64,000 bases of DNA from CAZVNZ01 sp964628515 (lineage in GTDB: Bacteria > Bacillota > Clostridia > Christensenellales > Christensenellaceae): contig CAZVNZ010000006.1 in assembly GCA_964628515.1 (NCBI GenBank), positions 1 through 64,000 of the forward strand, in the 5' to 3' direction. Of the stretch, positions 42,854-52,235 are shown piece by piece. Numbering within the stretch: position 1 is the first letter of the stretch; each line of letters begins with the position of its first letter. The position numbers and the translations under genes are program-made. The notes under the pieces are model-generated. The model saw only the letters and a program-made list of their open reading frames with translations. It had not been told where the DNA came from and ran no database searches.

Positions 42854-43609
42854 TTATTCCCCGACAGCATTAAACTCGTTTTTTAGTAAAGCGGTAGATG
42901 CAAGGGATAGAAATATTATAACACAAATTGCCACACTGCCAAGTATTGTAAGCATAATTCCTATTTGGTACTCTATGGCAAGCAAGGGAGACACTCCGGC
43001 TAAAATTTGCCCCGTCATCATTCCGGGTAAAAACACTATGCCCATACCAAACATAGAGGTTATGGTGGGTAGTACGGCGGAGGTAAAGGCTTCGTCAAAA
43101 CTCTTTTTAAGTGCTTGCTTTTTGGTGGCGCCAAGCATAAGTGCTTGCTCTATTTCTCCACGGTTTTTTGCAAACCCGTCTTGTAGGGTGTTTAGGGCAA
43201 GTAGCATGCCCGTCATGGAATTACCCACCACCATGCCCGAAATACTAACAAAATAACGGGTGTCATACCAAGGGGAAACACCGATAACCAAGGCTAAAAA
43301 GTATATCATAACAACGGTTGTGCCAAAAACTAAAGAAACAAAAACCGCCTTTTTAATTAAGGGACGGATTTCCTTTTTGGCTCTTTTAATGGCACTAAAA
43401 CAGGCAAACATCACCATCCCCAAAAAAATAGCGAGGGTAAGCCATATGCTTGAGTGCTCAAAGGCAATGCTAAGCAAATAGCCTGCAATTACAAGTTGCA
43501 AAGACATTCTTATGCTTGCCAAAACCAACTGCTTTTTATGCCCGATACCTCTTATTTTAAAGATTATAAGCAGTATTACAACAAATACATAGGCAAACAA
43601 AAGTTGCAA
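42854..43609 (-). CDS. fetB: FetB-like ABC exporter permease
   Basis: This 251-residue membrane protein of the UPF0014/FetB family has about seven TM segments. Signature regions include SISGMVVGNSMTGMLLALNTL, EQALMLGATKKQALKKSFDEAF and LPGMMTGQILAGVSP. In E. coli, FetAB exports iron and raises resistance to peroxide. The paired ATPase gene lies 11 bases upstream, as in that system. An iron role here is by family analogy. Confidence 0.88.
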   Translation of the reverse strand: MQLLFAYVFVVILLIIFKIRGIGHKKQLVLASIRMSLQLVIAGYLLSIAFEHSSIWLTLAIFLGMVMFACFSAIKRAKKEIRPLIKKAVFVSLVFGTTVVMIYFLALVIGVSPWYDTRYFVSISGMVVGNSMTGMLLALNTLQDGFAKNRGEIEQALMLGATKKQALKKSFDEAFTSAVLPTITSMFGMGIVFLPGMMTGQILAGVSPLLAIEYQIGIMLTILGSVAICVIIFLSLASTALLKNEFNAVGE

Positions 43610-43620
43610 TACAGATATTT

Positions 43621-44244
43621 CTACCGAACCCGTAGCACATCACCCCCTTTGTGCAGGCGTATAATATGTTTGCACATTTGTGCGCTGATTTCGCTGTGCG
43701 TTACAACCACCAAAGTTTTGTTTTGCATATAATTTATAATATTGCCCATAACCTCCTCTTGCGTTTTGCTGTCAAGAGCGGAGGTAGGCTCGTCTATTAA
43801 GTAAGTATCGCTGTTTAAACACAAGGCACGTGCAATGGAAAGGCGGGATTTCTCCCCACCCGAAAGCATTTTTGTGGGGCTGTCCAAAGGAATGTTTAGG
43901 CAGGCAACCTTTAATATCTCTCTTAGAAAATCCTCATTAGGCAAAGGCTTACCACAGTATTCAAAGGCAATTTTTAAGTTTGATGCTACATCACCCTCGA
44001 AAATTACAGGGTGTTGGGGCACCATGGTTACAATGCGTCTGTAATGCGGAATGGTGTAAATGCTTGCACCGTCGTACAAAATTTCCCCTTCGTCTGCATA
44101 AAACAGCCTGTCTAACAGCTTTAGCAAGGTGGTTTTTCCGCTACCCGATTCTCCAATTATTGCCGTTTGTGTGCCTTTATCTATATCGAGCTTAGATATA
44201 TTAAGTATATCTTTGTATTTTAATCCGCTAATGCTAATCATCAT
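43621..44244 (-). CDS. fetA: FetA-like ABC exporter ATPase
   Basis: This 207-residue short ATPase has Walker A GESGSGKTTLLKLLDRLFY, signature MLSGGEKSRLSIARALCLN, Walker B YLIDEPTSALDS and VVVTHSEISAQ. The reduced size and its pairing with the FetB-like permease identify it as the ATPase of that exporter. Its N-terminal end overlaps the preceding GtrA-type gene by 11 bases, so the three genes are probably one transcript. Confidence 0.88.
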   Translation of the reverse strand: MMISISGLKYKDILNISKLDIDKGTQTAIIGESGSGKTTLLKLLDRLFYADEGEILYDGASIYTIPHYRRIVTMVPQHPVIFEGDVASNLKIAFEYCGKPLPNEDFLREILKVACLNIPLDSPTKMLSGGEKSRLSIARALCLNSDTYLIDEPTSALDSKTQEEVMGNIINYMQNKTLVVVTHSEISAQMCKHIIRLHKGGDVLRVR

Positions 44245-45133
44245 TAAACACCCAATCTCGTTGCAGGGTAAAACTCAGTAGGAAAATAATTAAATCCACC
44301 ACAACCTTAAATAGAGTATCTGCAATATCTCCTAAGTGTAACAAAGAGCTTAAAACGGATACCGCCAGCCAGGAGAGCACAAGTTGTGCTACTGCCAATA
44401 TCACAAATCTAAAAACAGTACGGTTTTTGTTGGCAGAAGCCTTAAAAACAGCCCCCTTATTTATTGCGTAGGTTGCAACAGAGCATAATATTCTCGAAAA
44501 TAAGGTTGCCAAGAGTATTTTGATTTCTGAAGGAATGCCTTTAAATAGGGTTAAAAACAGGAAAAAACTGCCAATATCCACAATATAGGAAATCAAAGCG
44601 GAAATACTAAACTTTATAAAAACTACGTAAAGGCGCATAGTGTCCTTTAAAATACCGAATTTTAAAAGGGTTTTGGGTGCGTCCACGTTGGTTAGTTGCA
44701 CAATTTCCATACCTTGTATTTTTGCCTCCAGCAAAATATTTTTATAAAAATTTGCGTCTCCGCATTTTACATTACTTAGAATTTCAGCGTTACTGCCACA
44801 CATTCCCATTAGGGAACAATTAATTAAATCGCCCTCCGTGCCCGATAAAAACTCATATATTTTTACGGGCAAATTTCTTTCGTTGTTGTTTTGCAATGCA
44901 ACAAGGGTATTTGGGTTTTCAGCTAAAAGCCGGGCTAACTGCATAATTTTATTTATATTACTACTGTTATTTGAAAGACAATCACAAAATATTAAAAATT
45001 TCGTATTTAAATTTTTAAATGCCTCCCGTAGATTTTCTTTTCCGCAAAAAAACGTGTTTGCAAACCCTAATTTGCTTATTTTTTCCACAGAATTTTTGTC
45101 GGTTGCAATAACGGTAAAATCCATAGTGTTCAT
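44234..45133 (-). CDS. GtrA-type membrane protein with an atypical N-terminal domain
   Basis: This 299-residue protein has a C-terminal GtrA domain of four TM segments (FIKFSISALISYIVDIGSFFLFL, ILLATLFSRILCSVATYAINK, LAVAQLVLSWLAVSVLSSL, LFKVVVDLIIFLLSFTLQRDWVF). The closing ...QRDWVF is the family mark. The N-terminal 155 residues resemble a shrunken GT2-like fold (FLIFCDCLSNNS where an active GT would have DxD motifs), so it is probably a non-catalytic remnant or a new fusion. GtrA proteins flip or hold polyprenyl-linked sugars. The promoter lies six bases before its ATG. Confidence 0.75.
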   Translation of the reverse strand: MNTMDFTVIATDKNSVEKISKLGFANTFFCGKENLREAFKNLNTKFLIFCDCLSNNSSNINKIMQLARLLAENPNTLVALQNNNERNLPVKIYEFLSGTEGDLINCSLMGMCGSNAEILSNVKCGDANFYKNILLEAKIQGMEIVQLTNVDAPKTLLKFGILKDTMRLYVVFIKFSISALISYIVDIGSFFLFLTLFKGIPSEIKILLATLFSRILCSVATYAINKGAVFKASANKNRTVFRFVILAVAQLVLSWLAVSVLSSLLHLGDIADTLFKVVVDLIIFLLSFTLQRDWVFNDD

Positions 45134-45139
45134 AATTAA

Positions 45140-45190
45140 ATATTAACATTTTATTAATTGTTTTGCAATATTTATATATTAATGTATAAT
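45140..45190. promoter_or_regulatory. Divergent promoters sharing one TTGCAA box
   Basis: TTGCAA (45163-45168) is self-complementary. Plus: 16 nt to TATAAT (45185-45190), for the membrane protein-lacI operon. Minus: 17 nt to TAATAT (plus 45140-45145), for the GtrA gene, whose ATG begins only six bases on. One -35 box would serve two mutually exclusive promoters. Confidence 0.65.
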
Positions 45191-45220
45191 AGAGTAAGCA
45201 CATATATTTGGAGTACATAA

Positions 45221-45559
45221 ATGCGCACAATAAGAAATATTATAATAATCATAATAATCCTACTAATTTTTATATTTGTATTTGCCGGACAAGGCATATT
45301 TGATAACTATTTGCCGTTGCTTGAAGCAAAAGGAGCGGTGGTTACCACGTTTAAAGGTGGCGTTTTTGATATGGAAAACGGCGGATATGTGGTAAAAAGC
45401 GGCGATAAAGACGCCTTTGTGGATAGTATGCTCGACAAAGGCTGGGCACTAAAAGACATTGGCGATAACGGCTATACTTTTGAAAAGGAAGGGCAACAGG
45501 CAGAGTATAAGAGCAGAGATTTTATGTTCTTTTTCAAAGTTTACGAAATGGTGGAATAA
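45221..45559 (+). CDS. Small membrane-anchored protein of unknown function (112 aa)
   Basis: One N-terminal TM segment (IIIIIIILLIFIFVFAGQGIF) is followed by an extracytoplasmic domain of about 80 residues rich in Gly, Asp and Lys (FKGGVFDMENGGYVVKSGDKDAF and WALKDIGDNGYTFEKEGQQ). No cysteine or lipobox is present. SD GGAG lies seven to eight bases before the ATG. The gene ends directly against the lacI start (TAA-ATG), so it is probably co-transcribed with the regulator of the sugar operon, but a functional link is not shown. No family was recognised. Confidence 0.7.
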   Translation: MRTIRNIIIIIIILLIFIFVFAGQGIFDNYLPLLEAKGAVVTTFKGGVFDMENGGYVVKSGDKDAFVDSMLDKGWALKDIGDNGYTFEKEGQQAEYKSRDFMFFFKVYEMVE

Positions 45560-46567
45560 ATGAAAAAACAAGTTTATACAATGAAGGATGTTGCAAAGTT
45601 GGCAGGAGTAACACAGCCAACGGTGTCTCACGTTATTAACGGTACGGCAAGCATATCCAAAGAAGTTACAAAAAGGGTACAAAATGCAATAAAAGAGCTT
45701 AATTACAGGCCAAACGCACTTGCAAAGGGGTTAAAAACAAATACCACAAAAACAATAGGGCTAATAATGCCGGATATTTCCAACGGCTACTATGCAACCC
45801 TTGCAAAAGTGGCGGAAAAAATCTTTGCAAATTTAGGGTATATTTCCTTTTTAACCTGTACGGATTACGATGTAACTTTAGAGCGCAAACTTTTAGAGCA
45901 ACTATTGCGCTACAACGTGGACGGCATTATAATTATGTATTCCCTTACAGATAAAGAGCTGTTAAAAAGCCTTTCCTTTAGCGGAATTCCTATGATAGTC
46001 ATAGACGAAGTGCAAAACGAATCCATACCCTGTGCAATATATGCAGACAGCTTGCTTGGAGGGTACTTGGCAACCGACTATTTAATTAAAAAGAAAAAGA
46101 AAAAGCGTATTGCATATTTAAGCGAAAAACTAACCTCCCCCATTTTGAAAATGCGTTTGGATGGCTATAAAAAAGCCTTAACAGAGGCAAATATTCCCAT
46201 AGATAACAACATCATCATAGTGGAAAAGGATATTTACGATAAATTTGATATGGGGCTTATGCTGGGCAGAAAAATCGCCGGCAGGGATGTGGATGCGGTG
46301 TTTGCCTCCTCGGATGCTCTTGCCTTTGGGATTATGCGTGCACTAAACGAGGCTAAAATTAGAGTACCTAAAGATATTGCCCTTGTGGGCTATGACGATT
46401 TGCCCATGGCGGCACTTGCAACTCCTGCACTTACCTCCGTTTCTCAACCGGTATACACCCAAATAGATTTAGCGGTGGAGCAACTTATGATACAAATTGA
46501 CGGAGATGGTACGTGTAAAAAAGAAATTATCTTAAAACCCGAATTAATTATCAGAGAAACCACCTAA
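45560..46567 (+). CDS. LacI-family transcriptional regulator
   Basis: This 335-residue repressor has a classic LacI HTH (YTMKDVAKLAGVTQPTVSHVINGTASISKEVTKRV) and hinge helix (NYRPNALAKGLKT), then a periplasmic-binding-protein-like sugar domain (TIGLIMPDISNGYYATLAKVAE to DDLPMAALATPALTSV). It directly precedes a kinase, a cupin-type protein and a dehydrogenase and is likely to control them in response to their sugar or its phosphate. The inverted repeat at 46613-46632 is a possible operator. Confidence 0.9.
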   Translation: MKKQVYTMKDVAKLAGVTQPTVSHVINGTASISKEVTKRVQNAIKELNYRPNALAKGLKTNTTKTIGLIMPDISNGYYATLAKVAEKIFANLGYISFLTCTDYDVTLERKLLEQLLRYNVDGIIIMYSLTDKELLKSLSFSGIPMIVIDEVQNESIPCAIYADSLLGGYLATDYLIKKKKKKRIAYLSEKLTSPILKMRLDGYKKALTEANIPIDNNIIIVEKDIYDKFDMGLMLGRKIAGRDVDAVFASSDALAFGIMRALNEAKIRVPKDIALVGYDDLPMAALATPALTSVSQPVYTQIDLAVEQLMIQIDGDGTCKKEIILKPELIIRETT

Positions 46568-46612
46568 AGCTATTGCAAAAATAAATTGAGTGTAGTAAAA
46601 TTATTTTAGGAG

Positions 46613-46632
46613 TTATTTATTCGTATAAATAA
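46613..46632. promoter_or_regulatory. Inverted repeat before the FGGY kinase
   Basis: TTATTTAT-tcgt-ATAAATAA is an exact 8-bp inverted repeat located two bases before the SD (CGGAGGG) of the kinase. It may be the LacI operator, although LacI sites usually have a central CG in GC-richer arms, or an RNA hairpin next to the ribosome site. Confidence 0.5.
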
Positions 46633-46645
46633 ACGGAGGGAAAAT

Positions 46646-48142
46646 ATGTATTTTTGTGGATTGGATGTAGGTACAAGCGGTGTAAAAGCGGTAATTTTCG
46701 ATACTAAAGGCAATATAATCCGCACCGCATACAGAGAGTATAACTTAGAGCTAAAGTCGGATGGTACAAGAGAAATAAGAGCGCAGGAAATCTGGCACAA
46801 CACCAAAGAGGTATTAAAAGAGGCTATTTGCGAGTTTACCCAAGTAAAAACCATTGCAGTAAGCACCTTTGGCGAGGCGTTTATACCAATAGACAAGGAC
46901 GGAAACGAACTTAGCGAGGTTATGATATACACAGACAGAAGGGGAGAGTCGGAGTATTTTGACGCAATGAAGAAAACCTCAGACGAGGAAATTGCTCAAA
47001 TTTGCGGACTTCCGCCCTCACCCACCTTTTCTGTTTCCAAACTTTTATACATTAAGCACAACTTACCAAAAATTTACGATGACACCAAGCATTTTTTATT
47101 GATTGGAGACTACATCACCTATAAACTGGGAGGGTATTGCACTACACCAACCTCTCTTGCATGCAGAACCATGCTTTTTGATGTAAACAAAAAACAATGG
47201 AGCAATCACCTTTTAAATAAGTTTGAAATAGATATAGAAAAGCTGTCTACTACCACAGATACAGGCACAAAACTGGGTAAGATACGGAGTAGTATCGCAA
47301 CCGAGTTAAACATCAACAAAGAAATAGAAATTATAGCAGGAGGGCACGACCAACCAATGAGCGCAATCGGAATAGGCTTTGCGCCCAAAACAACGGTATG
47401 CTCCATGGGTACTTCCGAATGTATGACACCTGTTTTCGAGGGCACTCTCAACCCCGAAATTACCCTAAAAAGCAGTTTGTCCTCCGAGCTTATTTTTGGC
47501 AATAAGTACTGCACCCTTGCTTACAACGCAACCTCAGGCTTGCTTATAAAATGGTTTTTTGATAACTATGCTCACGAGTACGAAAAACCGCCATACAAGC
47601 TTTTTGAAGAAAATTTAAAACAAACGCCATCAACCATTATGGTACAGCCCTATTTAATGGGCAGCGGTACGCCGTATATGGATCATAAAGCGCTTTTTGC
47701 CTTAATAGGCGCGGATATAGGCACAAACAGATACGATGTTTACAAAGGGGTAATAGAGGGGCTGTGTCTCGACCAACGTTTAAACTACGAGGTAATAAAA
47801 TCCCAAAAAATAGATATAGAAAGCCTTGTTTGCGTAGGCGGAGCATCTAAAAACAAGGCATGGTTACAAGCAAAAGCGGATATTATGCAAGTTTCTGTGC
47901 ATACCTTAAAATGCAGCGAGGCAGGTGCGCTTGGCTGTGCAATTATGGGTGCGGTTGCATTAGGGGAATACAAGGATATTGAGCAGGCAGGAGAAAATAT
48001 GTGCGAAAGGGTGGATACAATAGAGCCAAACAAAGCAAACAAAGCATTTTACGACGAAAAATTCCAGCTATACAAGACTTTACACAAAGATGCAGAAAAA
48101 TATTGTAATTTTGCATATTCATATAATGGAGGTTTAAAATGA
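46646..48142 (+). CDS. FGGY-family sugar kinase (xylulokinase-like)
   Basis: This 498-residue kinase has phosphate-1 motif GLDVGTSGVKAVIFDTKGN, ISTFGEAFIPID, the GHDQPMSAIGIG substrate-region motif, SMGTSECMTPVF, and VCVGGASKNKAWLQAKADIM of the ATP domain. The GHDQ pattern and length resemble xylulokinase and related L-fuculo/L-xylulo kinases, but no substrate can be assigned. Its stop overlaps the start of the next gene by four bases (ATGA). It presumably phosphorylates a ketose made by the downstream enzymes. Confidence 0.88.
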   Translation: MYFCGLDVGTSGVKAVIFDTKGNIIRTAYREYNLELKSDGTREIRAQEIWHNTKEVLKEAICEFTQVKTIAVSTFGEAFIPIDKDGNELSEVMIYTDRRGESEYFDAMKKTSDEEIAQICGLPPSPTFSVSKLLYIKHNLPKIYDDTKHFLLIGDYITYKLGGYCTTPTSLACRTMLFDVNKKQWSNHLLNKFEIDIEKLSTTTDTGTKLGKIRSSIATELNINKEIEIIAGGHDQPMSAIGIGFAPKTTVCSMGTSECMTPVFEGTLNPEITLKSSLSSELIFGNKYCTLAYNATSGLLIKWFFDNYAHEYEKPPYKLFEENLKQTPSTIMVQPYLMGSGTPYMDHKALFALIGADIGTNRYDVYKGVIEGLCLDQRLNYEVIKSQKIDIESLVCVGGASKNKAWLQAKADIMQVSVHTLKCSEAGALGCAIMGAVALGEYKDIEQAGENMCERVDTIEPNKANKAFYDEKFQLYKTLHKDAEKYCNFAYSYNGGLK

Positions 48143-49317
48143 ACAATCAGAAAATAAGGAATGTATTTGAAAATAACGAGGGTATTTTTAATATGGTACC
48201 AACTTGGGTTCCTCGCCCTTTTAACAGACCGGGAAAGCGCTTAAGACTGCACCCTGACGACTACTATGCCATGGGGCTTAGCAGAGGTGCTATTGTAGAG
48301 CGGTGGTTTTCTTCCATAACCAAAGTGGAAACGGAAGGGGGTAGCGAGCACGAGGGAATGAGTTTTGTTAATGTTGATGATAAAATCAGCGATAAACTCC
48401 TGTTTTTAGATGTAATTAACGAGTTAGGGGCGGAGCTTATAGGCGAAGAGCTCATAAAAAAATACGGTACATGGCCTATGTATTCTAAGTTTTACGATTA
48501 CAACGAGCCTTTGTTTCATCATGTACATCACGGAGAGGAGGCTTGCGCAAAGGTGGGGGTTACGCCCAAACACGAGCATTATTTCTTTCCAAAACAGTAC
48601 AACAACCACTTAGGAATACGCCCAATAACCTATTTTGGCTTTGACCCAAGTGTAAAAAAAGAAGAGGTTAAAGCAAGGTTAGCAAACTACGAAACGGCGG
48701 ACGGCAGAATTTTAGAGCTTTCCCGTGCCTTTAGAATAGAGCTGGGCACAGGGTGGTTTACACCCGCAGGAGTGGTGCATGCTCCGGGCTCCGTGCTTAC
48801 CTACGAGCCTCAATGGAACAGCGATGTAATGGCGCTATGGGAAAACATAGTGGAAGGCGAGATTTTTGATTATCATTGGTTATGCGGTTATTTACCCAAA
48901 GGGCAGGAGCGCAATTTAGACGCAATTATGGATGTTGCGGATTGGGAGTTAAACACTATCCCCAATTACAGAGAAAGATTTTTCCGCCCACCCACTTTAG
49001 ATACCCAAGGAGAAGGCTTTAAGCAGGACTGGATTTGCTACGGAAACGATTTTGTAGCCGCAAAAGAGCTTACGGTAGAGCCGGGGGCTACGGTAGTGGT
49101 TAAAGACAAAGGGGCATACGGTTGTATTCTTACACAAGGCAGAGGAGAGTTTGGTACATACGTTTGCGAAACACCCACATTAATAAGATACGGACAGCTA
49201 ACGGCAGACGAGTTCTTTGTGTCTAAGAAAAAAGCAAATGAAGGAGTTAAAATAAAGAACACATCCAAATACGAGCCACTTGTAATATTAAAGCATTTTG
49301 GGCCGGATGTATTTTAA
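48139..49317 (+). CDS. Cupin-type sugar isomerase-like protein
   Basis: This 392-residue protein has metal-binding histidine clusters LFHHVHHGEEA and KHEHYFFPKQYNNHLG, followed by FTPAGVVHAPGSVLTYEP, as in cupin-fold phosphomannose or lyxose isomerases. The length exceeds the known single-domain D-lyxose isomerases and suggests two cupin halves. No closer family was recognised. It overlaps the kinase gene by four bases and is followed 29 bases later by a dehydrogenase. An aldose-ketose isomerase feeding the kinase is the most economical role, but this is inference. Confidence 0.6.
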   Translation: MNNQKIRNVFENNEGIFNMVPTWVPRPFNRPGKRLRLHPDDYYAMGLSRGAIVERWFSSITKVETEGGSEHEGMSFVNVDDKISDKLLFLDVINELGAELIGEELIKKYGTWPMYSKFYDYNEPLFHHVHHGEEACAKVGVTPKHEHYFFPKQYNNHLGIRPITYFGFDPSVKKEEVKARLANYETADGRILELSRAFRIELGTGWFTPAGVVHAPGSVLTYEPQWNSDVMALWENIVEGEIFDYHWLCGYLPKGQERNLDAIMDVADWELNTIPNYRERFFRPPTLDTQGEGFKQDWICYGNDFVAAKELTVEPGATVVVKDKGAYGCILTQGRGEFGTYVCETPTLIRYGQLTADEFFVSKKKANEGVKIKNTSKYEPLVILKHFGPDVF

Positions 49318-49346
49318 ATTAATCATAGAAGGAAAGGAGAAAAATT

Positions 49347-50426
49347 ATGGAAGGTAAAATGAAGGTACAAAACTTTATAGAGCCGTTAAAAATGGAGTCA
49401 GAAGAACACGATATTCCTAAAATTGCGGATAACGAAGTGCTTGTTAGGGTAAAAGCGGTAGGCATTTGCGGTTCTGATATTTCTTATTATTACGGGCATA
49501 GCCCTCTTGATACCAAGGACGGAAAAGGCCCTCTGTATTTAGGGCACGAGATTTCCGGAGTGGTGGCGGAGGTTGGCAGTATTGCATCTAAAATGGGGCT
49601 GTTTAAAGAAGGGGACAGAGTTGCCCTAAACCCTGTACAACAATGCAATGCTTGCGAGGCTTGTATGCGTGGCGAGTTTAATATTTGCTCTCACAGCGAG
49701 GTTATAGGCGTTAGTGTAAACGGCGGATTTGCTCAGTATGTAAAAGTTAAGTATACTCACGTATATAAAATTCCGGATGCCGTTTCCTTTGAGGACGGCG
49801 CACTTGCAGAGCCTCTTGCTTGTGCAACCTACGGCGTTAAAAATTTAGATGTTCAAATGGGGCAGACGGTAGTGGTGTTTGGCACGGGTACTATTGGATT
49901 TATGCAAATTCAACTTGCAAAAGCGGCAGGGGCAGGAAAGGTTATCGCTATAGGAGTGGTGGATAATCAACTGGAGTTTGCACTTAAAAATGGTGCGGAT
50001 TTCGTAATAAATTCTTTAGACGAAAAATCCAAGTTTTATGCTAAAGACTTAGCCGCTAAAGTGTGCCGGCTTAACAACGGCAACTTAGCACCACGGGCAA
50101 TAGTAGCAACCTCCGCAATGAGTGCGTTGCAAAGCGCAATTACCGTTACGGGCAAAAATTCCACTATTGTGTACTTTGGCTTGCCCTCTCCAGAGGACAA
50201 ACTGCAAATACCCGTTTTAGATGCAATACAATCTAACAGGACAATAAAATTCTCATGGCTTGCTCCCCTTGTTTGGGATAACGTGTTTAACCTTATTGCA
50301 AGCGGTCAGGTTAATTTAAAGCCTTTAATTACTCATAAATTCTCCTTAGAGGATTTAAAGAAGGGTCTCGATTTTATGAAAAACAGCGAGGAGTTTAAAA
50401 TTAAAGGAGTTGTGCTTGTAGATTAA
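49347..50426 (+). CDS. Zinc-dependent medium-chain alcohol/polyol dehydrogenase
   Basis: This 359-residue MDR enzyme has catalytic zinc region GICGSDISYYYGHSP and YLGHEISGVV, structural zinc cysteines CNACEACMRGEFNIC and coenzyme motif VVFGTGTIGFMQIQLAKAAGAGKVI. It is of the sorbitol/xylitol/threonine dehydrogenase group. It would interconvert a polyol and a ketose that the FGGY kinase phosphorylates. The strong SD AAAGGAGA precedes the ATG. It is the last gene of the LacI operon and is followed by a terminator. Confidence 0.9.
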   Translation: MEGKMKVQNFIEPLKMESEEHDIPKIADNEVLVRVKAVGICGSDISYYYGHSPLDTKDGKGPLYLGHEISGVVAEVGSIASKMGLFKEGDRVALNPVQQCNACEACMRGEFNICSHSEVIGVSVNGGFAQYVKVKYTHVYKIPDAVSFEDGALAEPLACATYGVKNLDVQMGQTVVVFGTGTIGFMQIQLAKAAGAGKVIAIGVVDNQLEFALKNGADFVINSLDEKSKFYAKDLAAKVCRLNNGNLAPRAIVATSAMSALQSAITVTGKNSTIVYFGLPSPEDKLQIPVLDAIQSNRTIKFSWLAPLVWDNVFNLIASGQVNLKPLITHKFSLEDLKKGLDFMKNSEEFKIKGVVLVD

Positions 50427-50472
50427 TTATTTTGTAAAAATAAATTAGTATATAGTTGTACAAGTTGCAAGG

Positions 50473-50501
50473 CAGAGCGTTTTTTTGGATGCTCTGTTTT
50501 T
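50473..50501 (+). terminator. Terminator of the LacI-controlled operon
   Basis: CAGAGC (50473-50478) and GCTCTG (50491-50496), then a T5 tract. Confidence 0.8.
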
Positions 50502-50599
50502 GCTTTCCATCCCCCGCCTTGGCACCCCCAAAAAAATATGATACCCTAACACTACAATAAACGGACAATAAAATAAGGGTAATCTGTAACATAGATATT

Positions 50600-52226
50600 A
50601 TGAGCAAAACTTTTTTGTGCAAAGTAAAAAATAATCTTTCTATATTTACAAAAGACAAACTCAATATTTTTTCTGTAATAATATTTGCATTTGTATTTTG
50701 TATTTTGGTGTACTTTAATTTTAAATACTTATACCTAACCATAGATTCGGACTTCGGCGGAGAAATGGGGTTGTGGAATCAACTTGCCCAAAATGGCTCT
50801 ATATTAAGCACAGAGTGGTTTTACAGCACGGAAATTCGCCTGCTTAACGTTCAGCTAATTATGCCCTTAATGTTTAGCATTTTTGACAACTGGATTTTTG
50901 CCGTAGGTGTGGGCAATATTATTTTGTACATTATATATAGCATCCTACGGTTTTTTAATGAAAGCCCTAAAAATCCGTCTAAAATGGATATTGCTTACCG
51001 CACCCATATTGCTCGTAGGCTTTTCCTACCCCTATTTTGCAAACGTATTGCTACAAACCTACTACCTACACCATATTTCTTTATTATTTGTGATTATGGG
51101 CGGGTTTATCCGCTTAAGCAAACAAAAAGAGTATAGCAAGGGCTATGTTTATGTGTTGTACGCTGTACTTGCGGTAGTGTCTTTACTAACCGGACTTGCA
51201 ACAATAAGATACATTTTTATTATAAACACCCCCTTGTTTTTGGCTGCACTTTGGCTACTTTACAACGCAAACAAAAAAGGGAAACCAAGCATAAAAGAAT
51301 TGCTGAAAACAAACGAGGCAAAAATGCTGTATATAGCATTGGGGTGCACTATAATTGCATTTCTGGGCTACTTTATAAATACAAATATACTTAGTAAGTA
51401 TTACACATTTGCGGTACAAACGGAGGTGCCGTTTTCTTCAAAAGCCGTGCTAACCATTGTAGACCAATCTTTTGGGGAAATACTGAAAGCCTTTGGCTAT
51501 ACAGCAGGTGTAAAAGCCCTGTCTTTTGACGGCATAATAAACATTCTTGCTTTTGTGGCAATGGGCATAACTATTTTTTGCGTGGCAAAACTCTTTAAAA
51601 ACCGCTATAAAAATAAAGATTACGGGCAAAACCTAATTGTAGTGTTTTTTATGGTGTCTTTTGGGGTAAACTTCTTTGTATACGGATTTGTGGATTTTTG
51701 GGATATACCCTACGCCAGATTTTATATGCCCGTAATAATACTTATTGTGCCAATATTTGCAATTTATTTTAAAAATACTAAAAATAAGTTTTCAAAAATG
51801 CTTATTTTTGTGTTATTATTAATGTATATATTTTGTTCCGGCTTCGGAGTTTTAATAAACACCAAAGAAACGGATGTAAACAAAGACATAAAAGGAGCAA
51901 TGGAATACCTCATAAATAACGATTACGAGTACGGATACGCTACATTTACCCAATCGGATGTAATTACTGTATTTTCTGACGGCAAGGTGGAAGTAGCCAA
52001 GTTTATTTTAGACGAGGCAGGCAATATTACCCCTCATAAATGGCTTTCGCCAAAAAAATACTTTGCAGAAGGGTATCACACAGGAAAAACATTCTTACTG
52101 CTGACAAAAAACAAGGACTCTGTATTTACAAAGGAAAAGGGCAATTTAGTATACGAAGACGAGGGTTATGTTATATATAATTATGAAACCAACCCAAATT
52201 GGGAAGAATTAATTGTACAGGGGTAA
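50600..52226 (+). pseudogene. Frameshifted polytopic glycosyltransferase-like membrane protein
   Basis: Two overlapping frames together make one membrane protein of about 541 residues. Frame 1 (50600 on) gives the N-terminal TM and the first loop with DSDFGGEMGLWNQL. Frame 2 (open from 50907 to TAA at 52226) gives the remaining seven or eight TM segments and a soluble tail. The switch lies in T6 at 50951-50956: removing one T joins ...ILRF to LMKALKIRLKWILL. The architecture matches GT39/GT83-like polyprenyl-dependent transferases. The break could be a mutation, polymerase slippage or an assembly error. The next gene is a GT2 enzyme, which would supply the lipid-linked sugar. Confidence 0.75.
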
Positions 52227-52235
52227 AAGATAAAT

